Shown here: positions 25,230 through 32,924 of the stretch, piece after piece
Position numbering within the stretch: position 1 is the first letter of the stretch
Layout of the letters: every line of letters begins with the position of its first letter
The notes under the pieces: model-generated
Seen by the model: the letters and a program-made list of their open reading frames with translations, nothing else
Told to the model about the DNA's origin: nothing
The model's database searches: none
Assembly (NCBI GenBank): GCA_035763085.1
Contig: DASUBV010000150.1
Coordinates: 65,768-129,767, forward strand
Origin: DASUBV01 sp035763085
Lineage (GTDB): Bacteria > Actinomycetota > Actinomycetes > Streptosporangiales > Streptosporangiaceae
Direction: 5' to 3'
DNA length: 64,000 nt
Translations under genes and position numbers: made by a program

Positions 25230-26057
25230 CTAGCCGGCGCGCTGGGCGGCCGCGGAGGCGTACAGGCAGACGGCCGCGGCGGCGGCCAGGTTGAGGCTCT
25301 CCGCCCGCCCGTAGATCGGCACCGCCACCGGGGCGTCGGCCAGCGACAGCACCTCGGGCGGCAGGCCCCATGCCTCGTTGCCGAACAGCCAGGCGGTGGG
25401 CCTGGCCAGCCACGGCCCGGTGCCCGCCGCGTCCAGCACGCGCCCGCCGGCGGCCGTGGTCGCGCTGCCGTCGGCGGCCAGCAGTTGCAATCCGGCATCG
25501 CGCAGCGCGGCGGCGGTCGCGCCGGGCTCGGCGCCGGTCACTACGGGCAGGTGGAACAGGCTGCCCGCCGAGGACCGGACGCACTTGCTGTTATAAGGAT
25601 CGACAGAAGCCGCGGTGAAGATCACGCCCTGCGCCCCGGCCGCGTCGGCGGTGCGCAGCACCGTTCCGGCGTTGCCCGGGTCCCGGACGCTGGCCAGCAC
25701 GGCGACCAGCCGCGGCCGGGCCGCCAGCAGCTCATCAAGCGATACGTCCAGGAACCGGCAGACGGCCAGCAGGCCCTGCGGGGTGACCGTCTGGGCCAGT
25801 TCCGCCATGACCTCGCCGCTCACGGCGTGGACCGGGACGCTCAGCGCGGCAGCACGCCCGACCAGGCCGGCGTGCCGGTCCCGCGCGGCGCCGGTGACGA
25901 ACAGCTCCAGGAGGGTGCCCGGCAGCTCCAGCGCCTCCCGGACCGCCTGCGGTCCCTCGGCCAGGAAGGTGCGGGAGCGGTCCCGGAAGGCCCGCTTGGC
26001 GAGCTGCCGGGCGGCCTTGACGCGCGGCGAGCGGATGCTGGTGATCTCGCCGGGCAG
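25230..26057 (-). CDS. TrmH/SpoU-family RNA 2'-O-methyltransferase (start codon unclear)
   Basis: SPOUT-class methyltransferase acting on rRNA or tRNA ribose. After an RNA-binding N-terminus (SPRVKAARQLAKRAFRDRSR) come SPOUT motif 1 (ASVRDPGNAGTVLRTADAAG), motif 2 (WLFGNEAWGLPPEVLSLADA) and motif 3 (VPIYGRAESLNLAAAAAVCL), which together form the trefoil knot and SAM site. Homologues start just before the SPRV block. In this frame there is no ATG, GTG or TTG between the rplT stop (26128) and SPRV. The nearest candidates are CTG 26057 (used here) and CTG 26135; ATG 26246 would overlap rplT by 119 nt. A sequencing error or a CTG start are both possible. Confidence 0.85.
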   Translation of the reverse strand: MPGEITSIRSPRVKAARQLAKRAFRDRSRTFLAEGPQAVREALELPGTLLELFVTGAARDRHAGLVGRAAALSVPVHAVSGEVMAELAQTVTPQGLLAVCRFLDVSLDELLAARPRLVAVLASVRDPGNAGTVLRTADAAGAQGVIFTAASVDPYNSKCVRSSAGSLFHLPVVTGAEPGATAAALRDAGLQLLAADGSATTAAGGRVLDAAGTGPWLARPTAWLFGNEAWGLPPEVLSLADAPVAVPIYGRAESLNLAAAAAVCLYASAAAQRAG

Positions 26058-26127
26058 GCCCGGCCGCTGCGGGCCGGATCCCCGCGGCGTCTCCCGCCGG
26101 GATCCGGTCCGGTCAGCTGCTGCCCGG

Positions 26128-26508
26128 TCAGGCAGCTGCGGTGCCCAGGTCAGCGGGCAGCGCTTCCCGTGCGACGCCGACCAGCGCGGCGAACGCCTGC
26201 GGGTCGGCCACGGCCAGCTCGGCCAGCATCCGCCGGTCGACGTCAACGCCGGCGATCTTCAGGCCCTGGATAAACCGGTTGTAGGTCATGCCTTCCGCCC
26301 GCGCGGCTGCGTTGATCCGCTGGATCCACAGCCGCCGGAACGCGCCCTTGCGGTCCTTGCGGTCGCGGTAGGCGTAGGTCATGGAGTGGAGGCTCTGCTC
26401 CTTGGCCTTGCGGTACAGCCGGGACCGCTGGCCCCGGTAGCCGCTCGCCCGCTCCAGGACAACCCGGCGCTTCTTGTGGGCATTGACCGCCCGCTTCACG
26501 CGTGCCAT
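26128..26508 (-). CDS. rplT: 50S ribosomal protein L20
   Basis: Primary 23S rRNA-binding protein needed for early large-subunit assembly. The start ATG 26508 gives ARVKRAVNAHKKRRVVLERA, then GYRGQRSRLYRKAKEQSLHS and FRRLWIQRINAAARAEGMTY, all highly conserved. The length of 126 residues is normal with a short Ala tail. It follows rpmI by 28 bp in the usual infC-rpmI-rplT operon. Confidence 0.98.
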   Translation of the reverse strand: MARVKRAVNAHKKRRVVLERASGYRGQRSRLYRKAKEQSLHSMTYAYRDRKDRKGAFRRLWIQRINAAARAEGMTYNRFIQGLKIAGVDVDRRMLAELAVADPQAFAALVGVAREALPADLGTAAA

Positions 26509-26536
26509 TAGTTCGACTCCCTTGTGGCGGGCCGGG

Positions 26537-26731
26537 TCACTTTCCCAGCAGTCTCTTCATCTTCTTCGCGTCAGCCGGCGAGAGCACGACCTCGCCGGCC
26601 AGCCGGCGGGTCCGCGTGCTCGGCTTGTGCTCGAGGTAGTGGGCCCGGTTGGCCCGGCGGCGCATGATCTTGCCCGTGCCCGTCAGCCGGAAGCGCTTAT
26701 TGGCTCCGCTGTGCGTCTTCATCTTCGGCAT
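26537..26731 (-). CDS. rpmI: 50S ribosomal protein L35
   Basis: Small ribosomal protein of 64 residues. ATG 26731 begins MPKMKTHSGANKRFRLTGTG, the classic L35 start, with GGAG about 9-12 nt before it. The frame is open further upstream but that part is not L35. It lies 277 bp after infC, a wider gap than in many operons, which holds two small hairpins. Confidence 0.97.
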   Translation of the reverse strand: MPKMKTHSGANKRFRLTGTGKIMRRRANRAHYLEHKPSTRTRRLAGEVVLSPADAKKMKRLLGK

Positions 26732-26847
26732 GTCGCCGTGTCTCCGTTCCTGCGTGCCCGTGGCATCGCTCGTCCGCGTGCCTGGGGGCACGTTCGCTCC
26801 TCGGCGCGCCGCTGGCGCGTCGTCACTCTCCCGCCCGCAGGCGGCCA

Positions 26848-27000
26848 GGCGAGCCCGTGGCTCGCCGCACACCCGGCTGGCACCGCCCGCCGGACATGCT
26901 AGTCAGGACAGCGCGCTCCCGGTCCGCCCGGTCGCGTCGCCACCTTGACCCGCGGCCGCCCGCCAGGGCGACCGCACGGTTCCGGGGATCGCTCCCCGGA
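26848..27000 (-). promoter_or_regulatory. Hairpins in the infC-rpmI spacer
   Basis: A perfect 8-bp stem with 4-nt loop lies 8 nt after the infC stop (arms 26981-26988 and 26993-27000). A 7-bp stem lies at 26848-26854 with 26860-26866. Neither is followed by a T tract on the minus strand. They may modulate or protect the transcript between infC and rpmI rather than end it. Confidence 0.4.
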
Positions 27001-27008
27001 CTAGCTCT

Positions 27009-28208
27009 TTACTCCGAATCCGCCTGGTCAGCGGGCTTGGCCGGCTTGTCGCTGGCGTCGCCGCGCTGCGCCGGCACCGGGCTCACCGGCCGCGGCCGCG
27101 GGGCCGTGGGCCGGGGCGGAGCCGGCCGCGGGGCACCGGGCCGGGGCGCAGCCGGGCGCGGCGCACTCGGCCGCGGGCCGCCTGCCGGCGCGCTGGGCCG
27201 CGGCGCAGCCGCATTCGGACTGCCAGCCTGGCTGCTGCCCGTGCCCGCCGGGCGCGGTGGCCGTGCCGCGGGCGGAGCCGGGCGCGGGCCGCCGGGCGGA
27301 GCAGGCCGCGGGGCCGGACGGGCCGCGCTGGCCGAGCTGCCGGGCGCAGGCCGCGACGCAGCCGGGCGCGATGCCGAGCCCGAGCCGGCCGGGCGCGATG
27401 CCGAGCCGGTGCTGGCCGGGCGCGACGCCGATCCCGTGCTGGCCGGGCGCGACGCCGGGCCGGTGCCGGCCGGACCTGAGCTGGCCGGGCGCGATGCCGA
27501 TCCCGGGCCGGCCGGATTCGCGCTCGGGCTCGCCGGGCTCGGCCGCGCCGGGGCGGGCGTGGCGATCCGCGGTACGGAGCTCTCCCCGCCGGCGGGCCTG
27601 GCCGCCGCGCTCGCCGCGGTCCGTGCCGCCGTCCGCTCGGCGCGGGCAGCGTTGTGCTCTGCGCGGCCGTCGGAGCGCTCAGCCTTGGCCTCGGCCTTCC
27701 GCTTGTGGGGCCCGATCACCATGATCATGTTCCGGCCGTCCTGCTTGGGCTGGGCCTCCACGAAGCCGAGTTCGTCGACATCGCCAGCCAGCCGCTGCAG
27801 CAGCTTGAAGCCGAGCTCGGGACGGGACTGCTCACGTCCCCGGAACATGATGGTCACCTTGACCTTGTCCCCCGCCTTGAGGAACCGCTCGACGTGGCCC
27901 TTCTTAGTGCCATAGTCGTGCGGGTCGATCTTGGGCCGGAGCTTGATCTCCTTGATGACCGTCTGGGCCTGGTTCTTACGCGACTCGCGGGCCTTGAGCG
28001 CGGACTCGTACTTGAACTTGCCGTAGTCCATCAGCTTGCAGACCGGCGGCCGGGCGGTCGGCGCGACCTCGACCAGGTCGAGATCGGCCTCCTGGGCCAG
28101 CCGGAGTGCATCGTTGATCGCGACAATTCCGATCTGCTCGCCGGCGGGCCCGACGAGCCGCACCTCAGGTACGCGGATGCGCTCGTTAATACGTGGTTCG
28201 GTGCTGAT
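27009..28208 (-). CDS. infC: Translation initiation factor IF-3 with long Pro/Ala/Arg/Ser tail
   Basis: IF-3 controls start-site selection on the 30S subunit. The core is clear: STEPRINERIRVPEVRLVGP, NDALRLAQEADLDLVEVAPT, ARPPVCKLMDYGKFKYE, then VKVTIMFRGREQSRPELGFK and QDGRNMIMVIGPHKRK. No ATG or GTG precedes this core at the right place. AUC at 28208, just after GGAGGT (28217-28212), is the best start, echoing the rare start codons known for infC. The core ends near residue 175. It is followed by about 220 residues rich in Pro, Ala, Arg and Ser, with repeats of the type GSASRPAST. Most IF-3 proteins have only 170-230 residues. The frame stays open to TAA 27009. Confidence 0.95.
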   Translation of the reverse strand: MSTEPRINERIRVPEVRLVGPAGEQIGIVAINDALRLAQEADLDLVEVAPTARPPVCKLMDYGKFKYESALKARESRKNQAQTVIKEIKLRPKIDPHDYGTKKGHVERFLKAGDKVKVTIMFRGREQSRPELGFKLLQRLAGDVDELGFVEAQPKQDGRNMIMVIGPHKRKAEAKAERSDGRAEHNAARAERTAARTAASAAARPAGGESSVPRIATPAPARPSPASPSANPAGPGSASRPASSGPAGTGPASRPASTGSASRPASTGSASRPAGSGSASRPAASRPAPGSSASAARPAPRPAPPGGPRPAPPAARPPRPAGTGSSQAGSPNAAAPRPSAPAGGPRPSAPRPAAPRPGAPRPAPPRPTAPRPRPVSPVPAQRGDASDKPAKPADQADSE

Positions 28209-28909
28209 GTGACCTCCAGTGTCACCTGCTGCTGGACCGGGACTTTCCCGGCGCTCAGCCCTGCCAGGCGCCTCCTGCCGCACAAAGCAGAAGGCCCCGC
28301 ACACGTGCTTGCGGGGCCACCAGATGCGGCTACCCCGCCCCGTATACCCAGGGCTTGGTACCCGCGACGCACACCGCTAGTCCGCCTGCCGGTCGGCGAT
28401 GCGAGCCAGCGGCCGTGCGCCCGGCCTGGCCGGGAAAGCCCGGAGGCTTAGCCGGCTGCCATCCGGCCGCGAGGCCGGATGACAGGTGAACCCGCTGACG
28501 TCTGCCAGCTAGGTGGGAGGCGGCCGAGGTGGTCCTCCGCTTGCCTGCGCGGGACGGGATGCCAGGGCACCCCATGCCGAGCATGGTTGTCGTCACACCC
28601 TAACGCATGGCCACCCCCATGGGTATTCCCGCGCCAGGCCCTAACCAGCCTATCCGGGGGAAAATCCTCTTTTGCCGGGCCGGTCTTGTTCCGCCCGGCC
28701 GCCCCTGCTCAGGGCCGCGCGGCCGCCAGTTGCTGTTATCAGCTGGATGGGTGGCGCCTGGGGTGGCGAGGTCCCGCCGCGCCGGGTGCCGGACGCCGGG
28801 GTCCCGCGCGTTGGACGCCCCGGGCGCCGGGTCCCGGGCGGCTGGGGCCCGGGCGTGGCGCGGGGACCCGCGCGGTGGATGCCAGGGGCGGCGGGACCCG
28901 GGCGGGCGC
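28209..28909 (-). promoter_or_regulatory. infC leader and aroE-infC spacer (about 700 bp)
   Basis: No protein gene is supported in this stretch. On the minus strand it holds a 9-bp GC stem at 28293-28301 with 28310-28318, followed by TTCTGCTTTGT, an attenuator-like terminator about 85 nt before the infC start. A perfect 9-bp stem with 4-nt loop is at 28460-28468 and 28473-28481. A TAGGGT (28602-28597) could be a weak -10 box. A copy of the dispersed motif is at 28725-28743. From 28780 to 28905 runs a degenerate GC-rich repeat with many GGGTCCC/GGGACCC blocks. A long structured leader fits autoregulation of infC-rpmI-rplT, but I recognise no known class. Confidence 0.45.
28725..28743 (-). repeat. 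Dispersed spacer motif, copy 4
   Basis: The plus strand reads GCCAGTTGCTGTTATCAGC. GCTG and CAGC pair around a TTAT loop, and the flanking CCAG/CTGG extends the stem. It lies about 167 bp past the aroE stop. Confidence 0.6.
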
Positions 28910-29764
28910 CTAGCGGGCGGAGAGCGCTGCGCGGCCGGCCTGGCGCATGGCTTCCACCGGCGCGTCCCGGCCCGTCATCAGCTCCGCCTGGCGGGCGGCC
29001 TGGTGCAGCAGCAGCTCGAACCCGCCCGCCACGACGGCTCCCGCCCGCCCGGCCGCGTCGGCCAGCCGGGTCGGCCACGGGTGATAGCTCACGTCCAGGA
29101 CGACCTCGGCCGTCAGGTCACCGTCGTCGAGCAGCCCCGCGTAATGATCGGCCGCGCCGGCCGGGACGGTGGAGATCAGCAGCTGCCAGCCGCCGGCGCC
29201 GGACCCGGCGGCGCCGCCGGACCTGGCCCCGAACTCCGTCAGCCGGACGGGCACGCCCACCTGCCCGGCCACCGCCAGCAACTGGAAGGCGCTGGCCTGG
29301 CTGCGGACGGCCACCGTGGCCTGCTTCACGCCCAGGCGGCGCAGCGCCGCCAGCGCCGAGCAGGCCGTCGCGCCGGCGCCCAGCACCAGCACCGAGTCGG
29401 GCGCTGACGTCAGCCCGGCCTCCGCCAGGGCCGTGATCATGCCGGGCACGTCAGTGTTGTAGCCGGCCCGGCCCGACTCGCCGAAGATCACCGTGTTCGC
29501 CGCGCCGACTTGCGTGACCAGCGGCTCAACCTGGGTCAGCAGCGGGATGACCGCGCGCTTGAGCGGCATGGTCAGCGACAGGCCCGCCCACTCCGGGCCC
29601 AGTGAGTCCAGCAGGCCCGGCAGCCGCTCCTGGTCGCACTCGATCGCCTCGTAGGCCCAGTCGTCCAGGCCCAGGGCCCGGTAAGCGGCCGTGTGCAGCA
29701 CCGGGGACAGCGAATGGGCAACCGGGGAGCCGAGCACGGCCGCGCGGCGGGCGGCGATGCTCAG
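28910..29764 (-). CDS. aroE: Shikimate dehydrogenase
   Basis: Reduces 3-dehydroshikimate to shikimate with NADPH. The shikimate pocket is GSPVAHSLSPVLHTAAYRAL, the catalytic Lys is in LSLTMPLKRAVIPL, and the Asp is in AGYNTDVPGMI. The NADPH-binding loop is VLGAGATACSALAALRRLGV, and the C-terminus has GGFELLLHQAARQAELMTG. The start is uncertain. CTG 29764 would overlap the mltG stop as CTGA, GTG 29737 (VLGSPVAHSLSP) is close to the conserved core, and GTG 29803 would overlap mltG by 43 nt. The tail is normal. It is followed on the same strand by the long infC leader. Confidence 0.93.
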   Translation of the reverse strand: MSIAARRAAVLGSPVAHSLSPVLHTAAYRALGLDDWAYEAIECDQERLPGLLDSLGPEWAGLSLTMPLKRAVIPLLTQVEPLVTQVGAANTVIFGESGRAGYNTDVPGMITALAEAGLTSAPDSVLVLGAGATACSALAALRRLGVKQATVAVRSQASAFQLLAVAGQVGVPVRLTEFGARSGGAAGSGAGGWQLLISTVPAGAADHYAGLLDDGDLTAEVVLDVSYHPWPTRLADAAGRAGAVVAGGFELLLHQAARQAELMTGRDAPVEAMRQAGRAALSAR

Positions 29765-32385
29765 GTCCCGTTCTTGATGTTCTGGTTGGATTCCTTGACC
29801 CACTTCTCGAACTGAGACTCGCTGGCGGTGAACCCCGTCCGGCCGGTCTTGGGGTCGATGGTCACAAACCACAGCCAGGTACGCGCGGCTGCGCTGCTGT
29901 CCGGGTGCAGCACCGCCTTGATGGCCGCGACGCCCGGCGAGTCGATGGGGCCCGGCGGCAGGCCCTTGTGCAGGAACGTGTTGTAGGGCGACTTCACCGC
30001 CAGTTCCTTGGTCGTGAGGGCGAAGCCGGTCTTGTGCAGCGCGAACAGGACCGTGCTATCGAGGCCGAGCGGCATCCCGTTGTTGATGCGGTTGTCGATG
30101 ACCCTGGCCGCCTTGGCGTAGTCCCGCGGGTCCACCTCGGCCTCCACGAGGCTGGCCTGGATGACGACCTCGGCCGGCGTGAGATGGCCCGCCTTCGCCG
30201 CGGCGGCCAGGCCCATGGCGGTGGCCTGCTGCCGGAAGGCCTTCACCATGGTCTGCAGCATCTTCAGCGGAGTGGTGCCGGGCGGGAAGTTGTAGGTCGC
30301 CGGGAACAGGTAGCCCTCGGGGTTGCCGTGGGCGTAGGACGGCAGGCCGAGCGCCTTGGTGTTCCTGAGCGCCGCCTTGAACATGGCTACCGGCTTGCCG
30401 GTCTGCCGGGACAGCGAGGCCAGCACGCCGTCGACGGTGTTGCGCTGGCCGTCGGTGATGGTCACCGTCGTCTGCACCCGCGACTTGGGGTCGGTCAGGA
30501 GCGCCCAGGCCAGCTTGGCGTTCATGTGCTTGTGCAGGTGGAAGGTGCCGGGGGTGAGGCCGGGATTGGGGGTGGCCTTAGCCGCAGAGATAAACGGCCC
30601 GGTGGCCGCGATGACCCCGGCCTTGACCAGGCCGGGCGCCACGTCGAAGGAGGTTGCCCCGGACTTCACCACGAACGTGACGGTGCCCTGGCCTGAGCCC
30701 GAGTAGTCAGCGTGCGCGGCCCGGTACTTCTGCACCACCCAGAAGCCGGCCGAGCCCACCAGGGCGAGGATGACCACGATCGAGACCAGCGGCGCGGCCA
30801 GCCGGCCCCGCTTCCGCCGGGGCGGGTCCACGCTCTCATCCTGGCCGAATCCCGAGAAGAAGCCAGCGTGCTGTTCCTCGCCGGCCCATTCCGGCTCGCC
30901 GGCCCGGGCGGCCTCAGCCGCGGCGGTCCGGCGGCCGGGCGGCGGCTGCTGCCCGCGGCGGGCAGGCCCGCGGGGGTCTCGCTGCGGCCCGGTACCGGGC
31001 CCGCGCCCGGCGGGCGCGCCGCCCTGGCCGGCCGCCAGGCCCTGCATCGCCCCGGACGGGAACTCCTGCGACGGGAACTCCCGGGACGGGAAGTCCTGCA
31101 CGCCTGACGGGTAGTCACGGGCCGCCGGGAACTCGCGGGACGGGAACTCCTGCGACGGGTAGTCCTGCACGCCGGACGGGTAGTCCCGGGCCGGCCCGGA
31201 CCGGAAGTCCTGCACGCCCGAGGGGTAGTCAGGGGCGCTGGCACCCGCGGGCGGCTGCCACCGGAAGCCGCGGCTGCCGGCGCCGCCGCGCCCGGGCTGG
31301 GTGCCGGCGTCGGCGGCCGGCAGGCCCGGCAGGTCGGCCTGGCTGTCCGCATCGGCCGGGCCGAAGGCGCTCCAGCCAGGCGCGGAATCGGTGTCGTAGG
31401 GCGTGCGCGGCATCGCCCGCGCCGGGCCAGCCGCATCGCCCCGGCTGCCCGGCTCCTGCGGACCGTAGGGGTCCGGCGGCCCGTAGGGACCGGGCCGCCC
31501 GCCGCCGGCCTGGCCGGGGCTGTAGGGATCGGCCGATCCGAACGCGCCGGCGGCCCAGTCCTGCGGGCCGGTAAAGGACTGCGGCCCGCTGTGCGGCCCG
31601 GAGCCGGGGCCGACCGCCCGCGGTGCCCCGTACACGCCGGGGAAGCTCGGGTGCTCAGCAGGGCCGTAGGGGTCCGGCGGGCCATACGGGCCGGCTGCCG
31701 GGCGCCAGCCGGTGTCCGGCAGGTCAGCCGGGCCGGCCAGGTCCTGCGGACCCGGGCGGCCATAGGGGCCGGGCGGCCCGTACGGGCCGGCTGGGTAACC
31801 GCTAGCGGCCTGCGGGCTGGTCCCGTAGCCGGCGCCACCGCGGCCAGCGCCGTCATACCCGGCGCCGCTGTAACCGCTGCCGCCGTAGCCGCCCTCGCCC
31901 GTTCCGGCACCGTCAGCCTCGGGGGCGGCATGCCGCCGGCGGCGGCCGGCCCGGCCGCCGCTCCCGCGGGTATCGGGACCACCCGGCGAGGTGCCGGGCG
32001 CGCCGGCACCGTAGGGGTCCGCGGCGCCGTACCCGCCGGGCTGGCTGGGCGGGCCGTAAGGGTCGGCCGGCCCGTAGGAACCAGGCGGCCCGTAGGAACC
32101 AGGCGGCCCGTAGGGATCAGGCGAGCCACCCGGGTCCGGCGGGCCGTACGGGCTGGCCGGGCGGTAGCCGTCGCCGGACTGGTACGGGTCGGCGGGCCCG
32201 TAGGGGTCATGCCGCGGCAGCCGGGCCTGCGGCGCGGAGTCCGGCGGCGGGCCGTAGCCCTGGCTGTCCGGCGCGCCGTGGCGGCCGCGCCGCCCGCGCC
32301 GCTGACTGTCGGCCGGAGCCTGCTCGTCACCGATAACCGGCCCGCGGCGTGATGCCCAGCCGGTCTTCTCGTCGCGGCGGCTCAC
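29761..32385 (-). CDS. mltG: Endolytic transglycosylase MltG with very long Gly/Pro/Tyr-rich N-terminus
   Basis: MltG (YceG) cuts nascent peptidoglycan at the outer face of the membrane. Residues 1 to about 526 are a cytosolic low-complexity region, first built of DPYGPPGSYGPP-type repeats, later of DYPSGVQDF/SREFPSQEF repeats. A basic anchor (RRKRGRL) and one membrane helix (LAAPLVSIVVILALVGSAGF) follow, then a LysM-like segment and the YceG domain with the catalytic Glu in VIQASLVEAEVDPRDYAKAA and NRINNGMPLGLDSTVLFAL. The tail has KGLPPGPIDSPGVAAIKAVL. GTG 32385 overlaps the ruvX stop. At 874 residues it is over twice the E. coli size. The extension could scaffold cell-division or elongation partners; this is inference. 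Confidence 0.92.
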   Translation of the reverse strand: MSRRDEKTGWASRRGPVIGDEQAPADSQRRGRRGRHGAPDSQGYGPPPDSAPQARLPRHDPYGPADPYQSGDGYRPASPYGPPDPGGSPDPYGPPGSYGPPGSYGPADPYGPPSQPGGYGAADPYGAGAPGTSPGGPDTRGSGGRAGRRRRHAAPEADGAGTGEGGYGGSGYSGAGYDGAGRGGAGYGTSPQAASGYPAGPYGPPGPYGRPGPQDLAGPADLPDTGWRPAAGPYGPPDPYGPAEHPSFPGVYGAPRAVGPGSGPHSGPQSFTGPQDWAAGAFGSADPYSPGQAGGGRPGPYGPPDPYGPQEPGSRGDAAGPARAMPRTPYDTDSAPGWSAFGPADADSQADLPGLPAADAGTQPGRGGAGSRGFRWQPPAGASAPDYPSGVQDFRSGPARDYPSGVQDYPSQEFPSREFPAARDYPSGVQDFPSREFPSQEFPSGAMQGLAAGQGGAPAGRGPGTGPQRDPRGPARRGQQPPPGRRTAAAEAARAGEPEWAGEEQHAGFFSGFGQDESVDPPRRKRGRLAAPLVSIVVILALVGSAGFWVVQKYRAAHADYSGSGQGTVTFVVKSGATSFDVAPGLVKAGVIAATGPFISAAKATPNPGLTPGTFHLHKHMNAKLAWALLTDPKSRVQTTVTITDGQRNTVDGVLASLSRQTGKPVAMFKAALRNTKALGLPSYAHGNPEGYLFPATYNFPPGTTPLKMLQTMVKAFRQQATAMGLAAAAKAGHLTPAEVVIQASLVEAEVDPRDYAKAARVIDNRINNGMPLGLDSTVLFALHKTGFALTTKELAVKSPYNTFLHKGLPPGPIDSPGVAAIKAVLHPDSSAAARTWLWFVTIDPKTGRTGFTASESQFEKWVKESNQNIKNGT

Positions 32386-32924
32386 CGGCCGTCCCCGGTC
32401 GCGGCCGCCACCAGCTCGCCCGGCGGCTGGCCGGTCGACCGCTCGGCGTCCAGCGCGCCCTGCAGCAGCAGCGCGGCAGCGGCCTTGTCGACAACGGCGC
32501 GCCGGGCCCGGCCGTCGCGGCCGCCCTGGCGCAGCGCGTCATGCGCGATGACCGTGGTGAACCGCTCGTCCACCAGCCGCACCGGGACCGGCGCCAGCCG
32601 GCCCGCCAGCGCGCCCGCGAACGAGCGGGCGTCGGCTGCTGACGTGCCTTCCTGACCTGACAGGCCACGGGGCAGCCCCACGATCACCTCCATGGCGTCG
32701 CGGTCAGCGGCCACCCGGACTAGCTCGGCAAGATCGCCGCGACCGCGCCGCACCGTCGTCAGCGGGCTGGCGAGCAGCCCGGCCGGATCGCATCCGGCCA
32801 CGCCGATCCGCGCCAGGCCCACGTCAACGCCGATGCGCACGCCTGACCTCAAGGGGAGGCTCCCAGGCATGCACATCTCATCCTGGACACGATCCGGCAG
32901 CGGCACGGTCTCACAGTACGCCAC
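32382..32924 (-). CDS. ruvX: Putative Holliday junction resolvase RuvX/YqgF
   Basis: RNase H-like YqgF family protein linked to Holliday junction resolution and pre-16S rRNA end processing. It shows GVRIGVDVGLARIGVAGCDP with the first Asp, EVIVGLPRGLSGQEG, PVRLVDERFTTVIAHDALR, and VVDKAAAALLLQGALD with the last Asp. The longest frame begins at GTG 32924 and overlaps alaS by 14 nt. ATG 32876 or ATG 32870 (MPGSLPLRSGVRIG), after AGGATGAG, would give about 163 residues and may be truer. The stop overlaps mltG (GTGA). The order alaS-ruvX-mltG-aroE is conserved in actinobacteria. Confidence 0.92.
   Translation of the reverse strand: MAYCETVPLPDRVQDEMCMPGSLPLRSGVRIGVDVGLARIGVAGCDPAGLLASPLTTVRRGRGDLAELVRVAADRDAMEVIVGLPRGLSGQEGTSAADARSFAGALAGRLAPVPVRLVDERFTTVIAHDALRQGGRDGRARRAVVDKAAAALLLQGALDAERSTGQPPGELVAAATGDGR

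Noticed and set aside
25584..25594. Sixth copy of the dispersed motif
   Set aside because: It encodes the conserved YNSK stretch of the TrmH-family protein and lacks the outer bases, so I do not count it as a copy.
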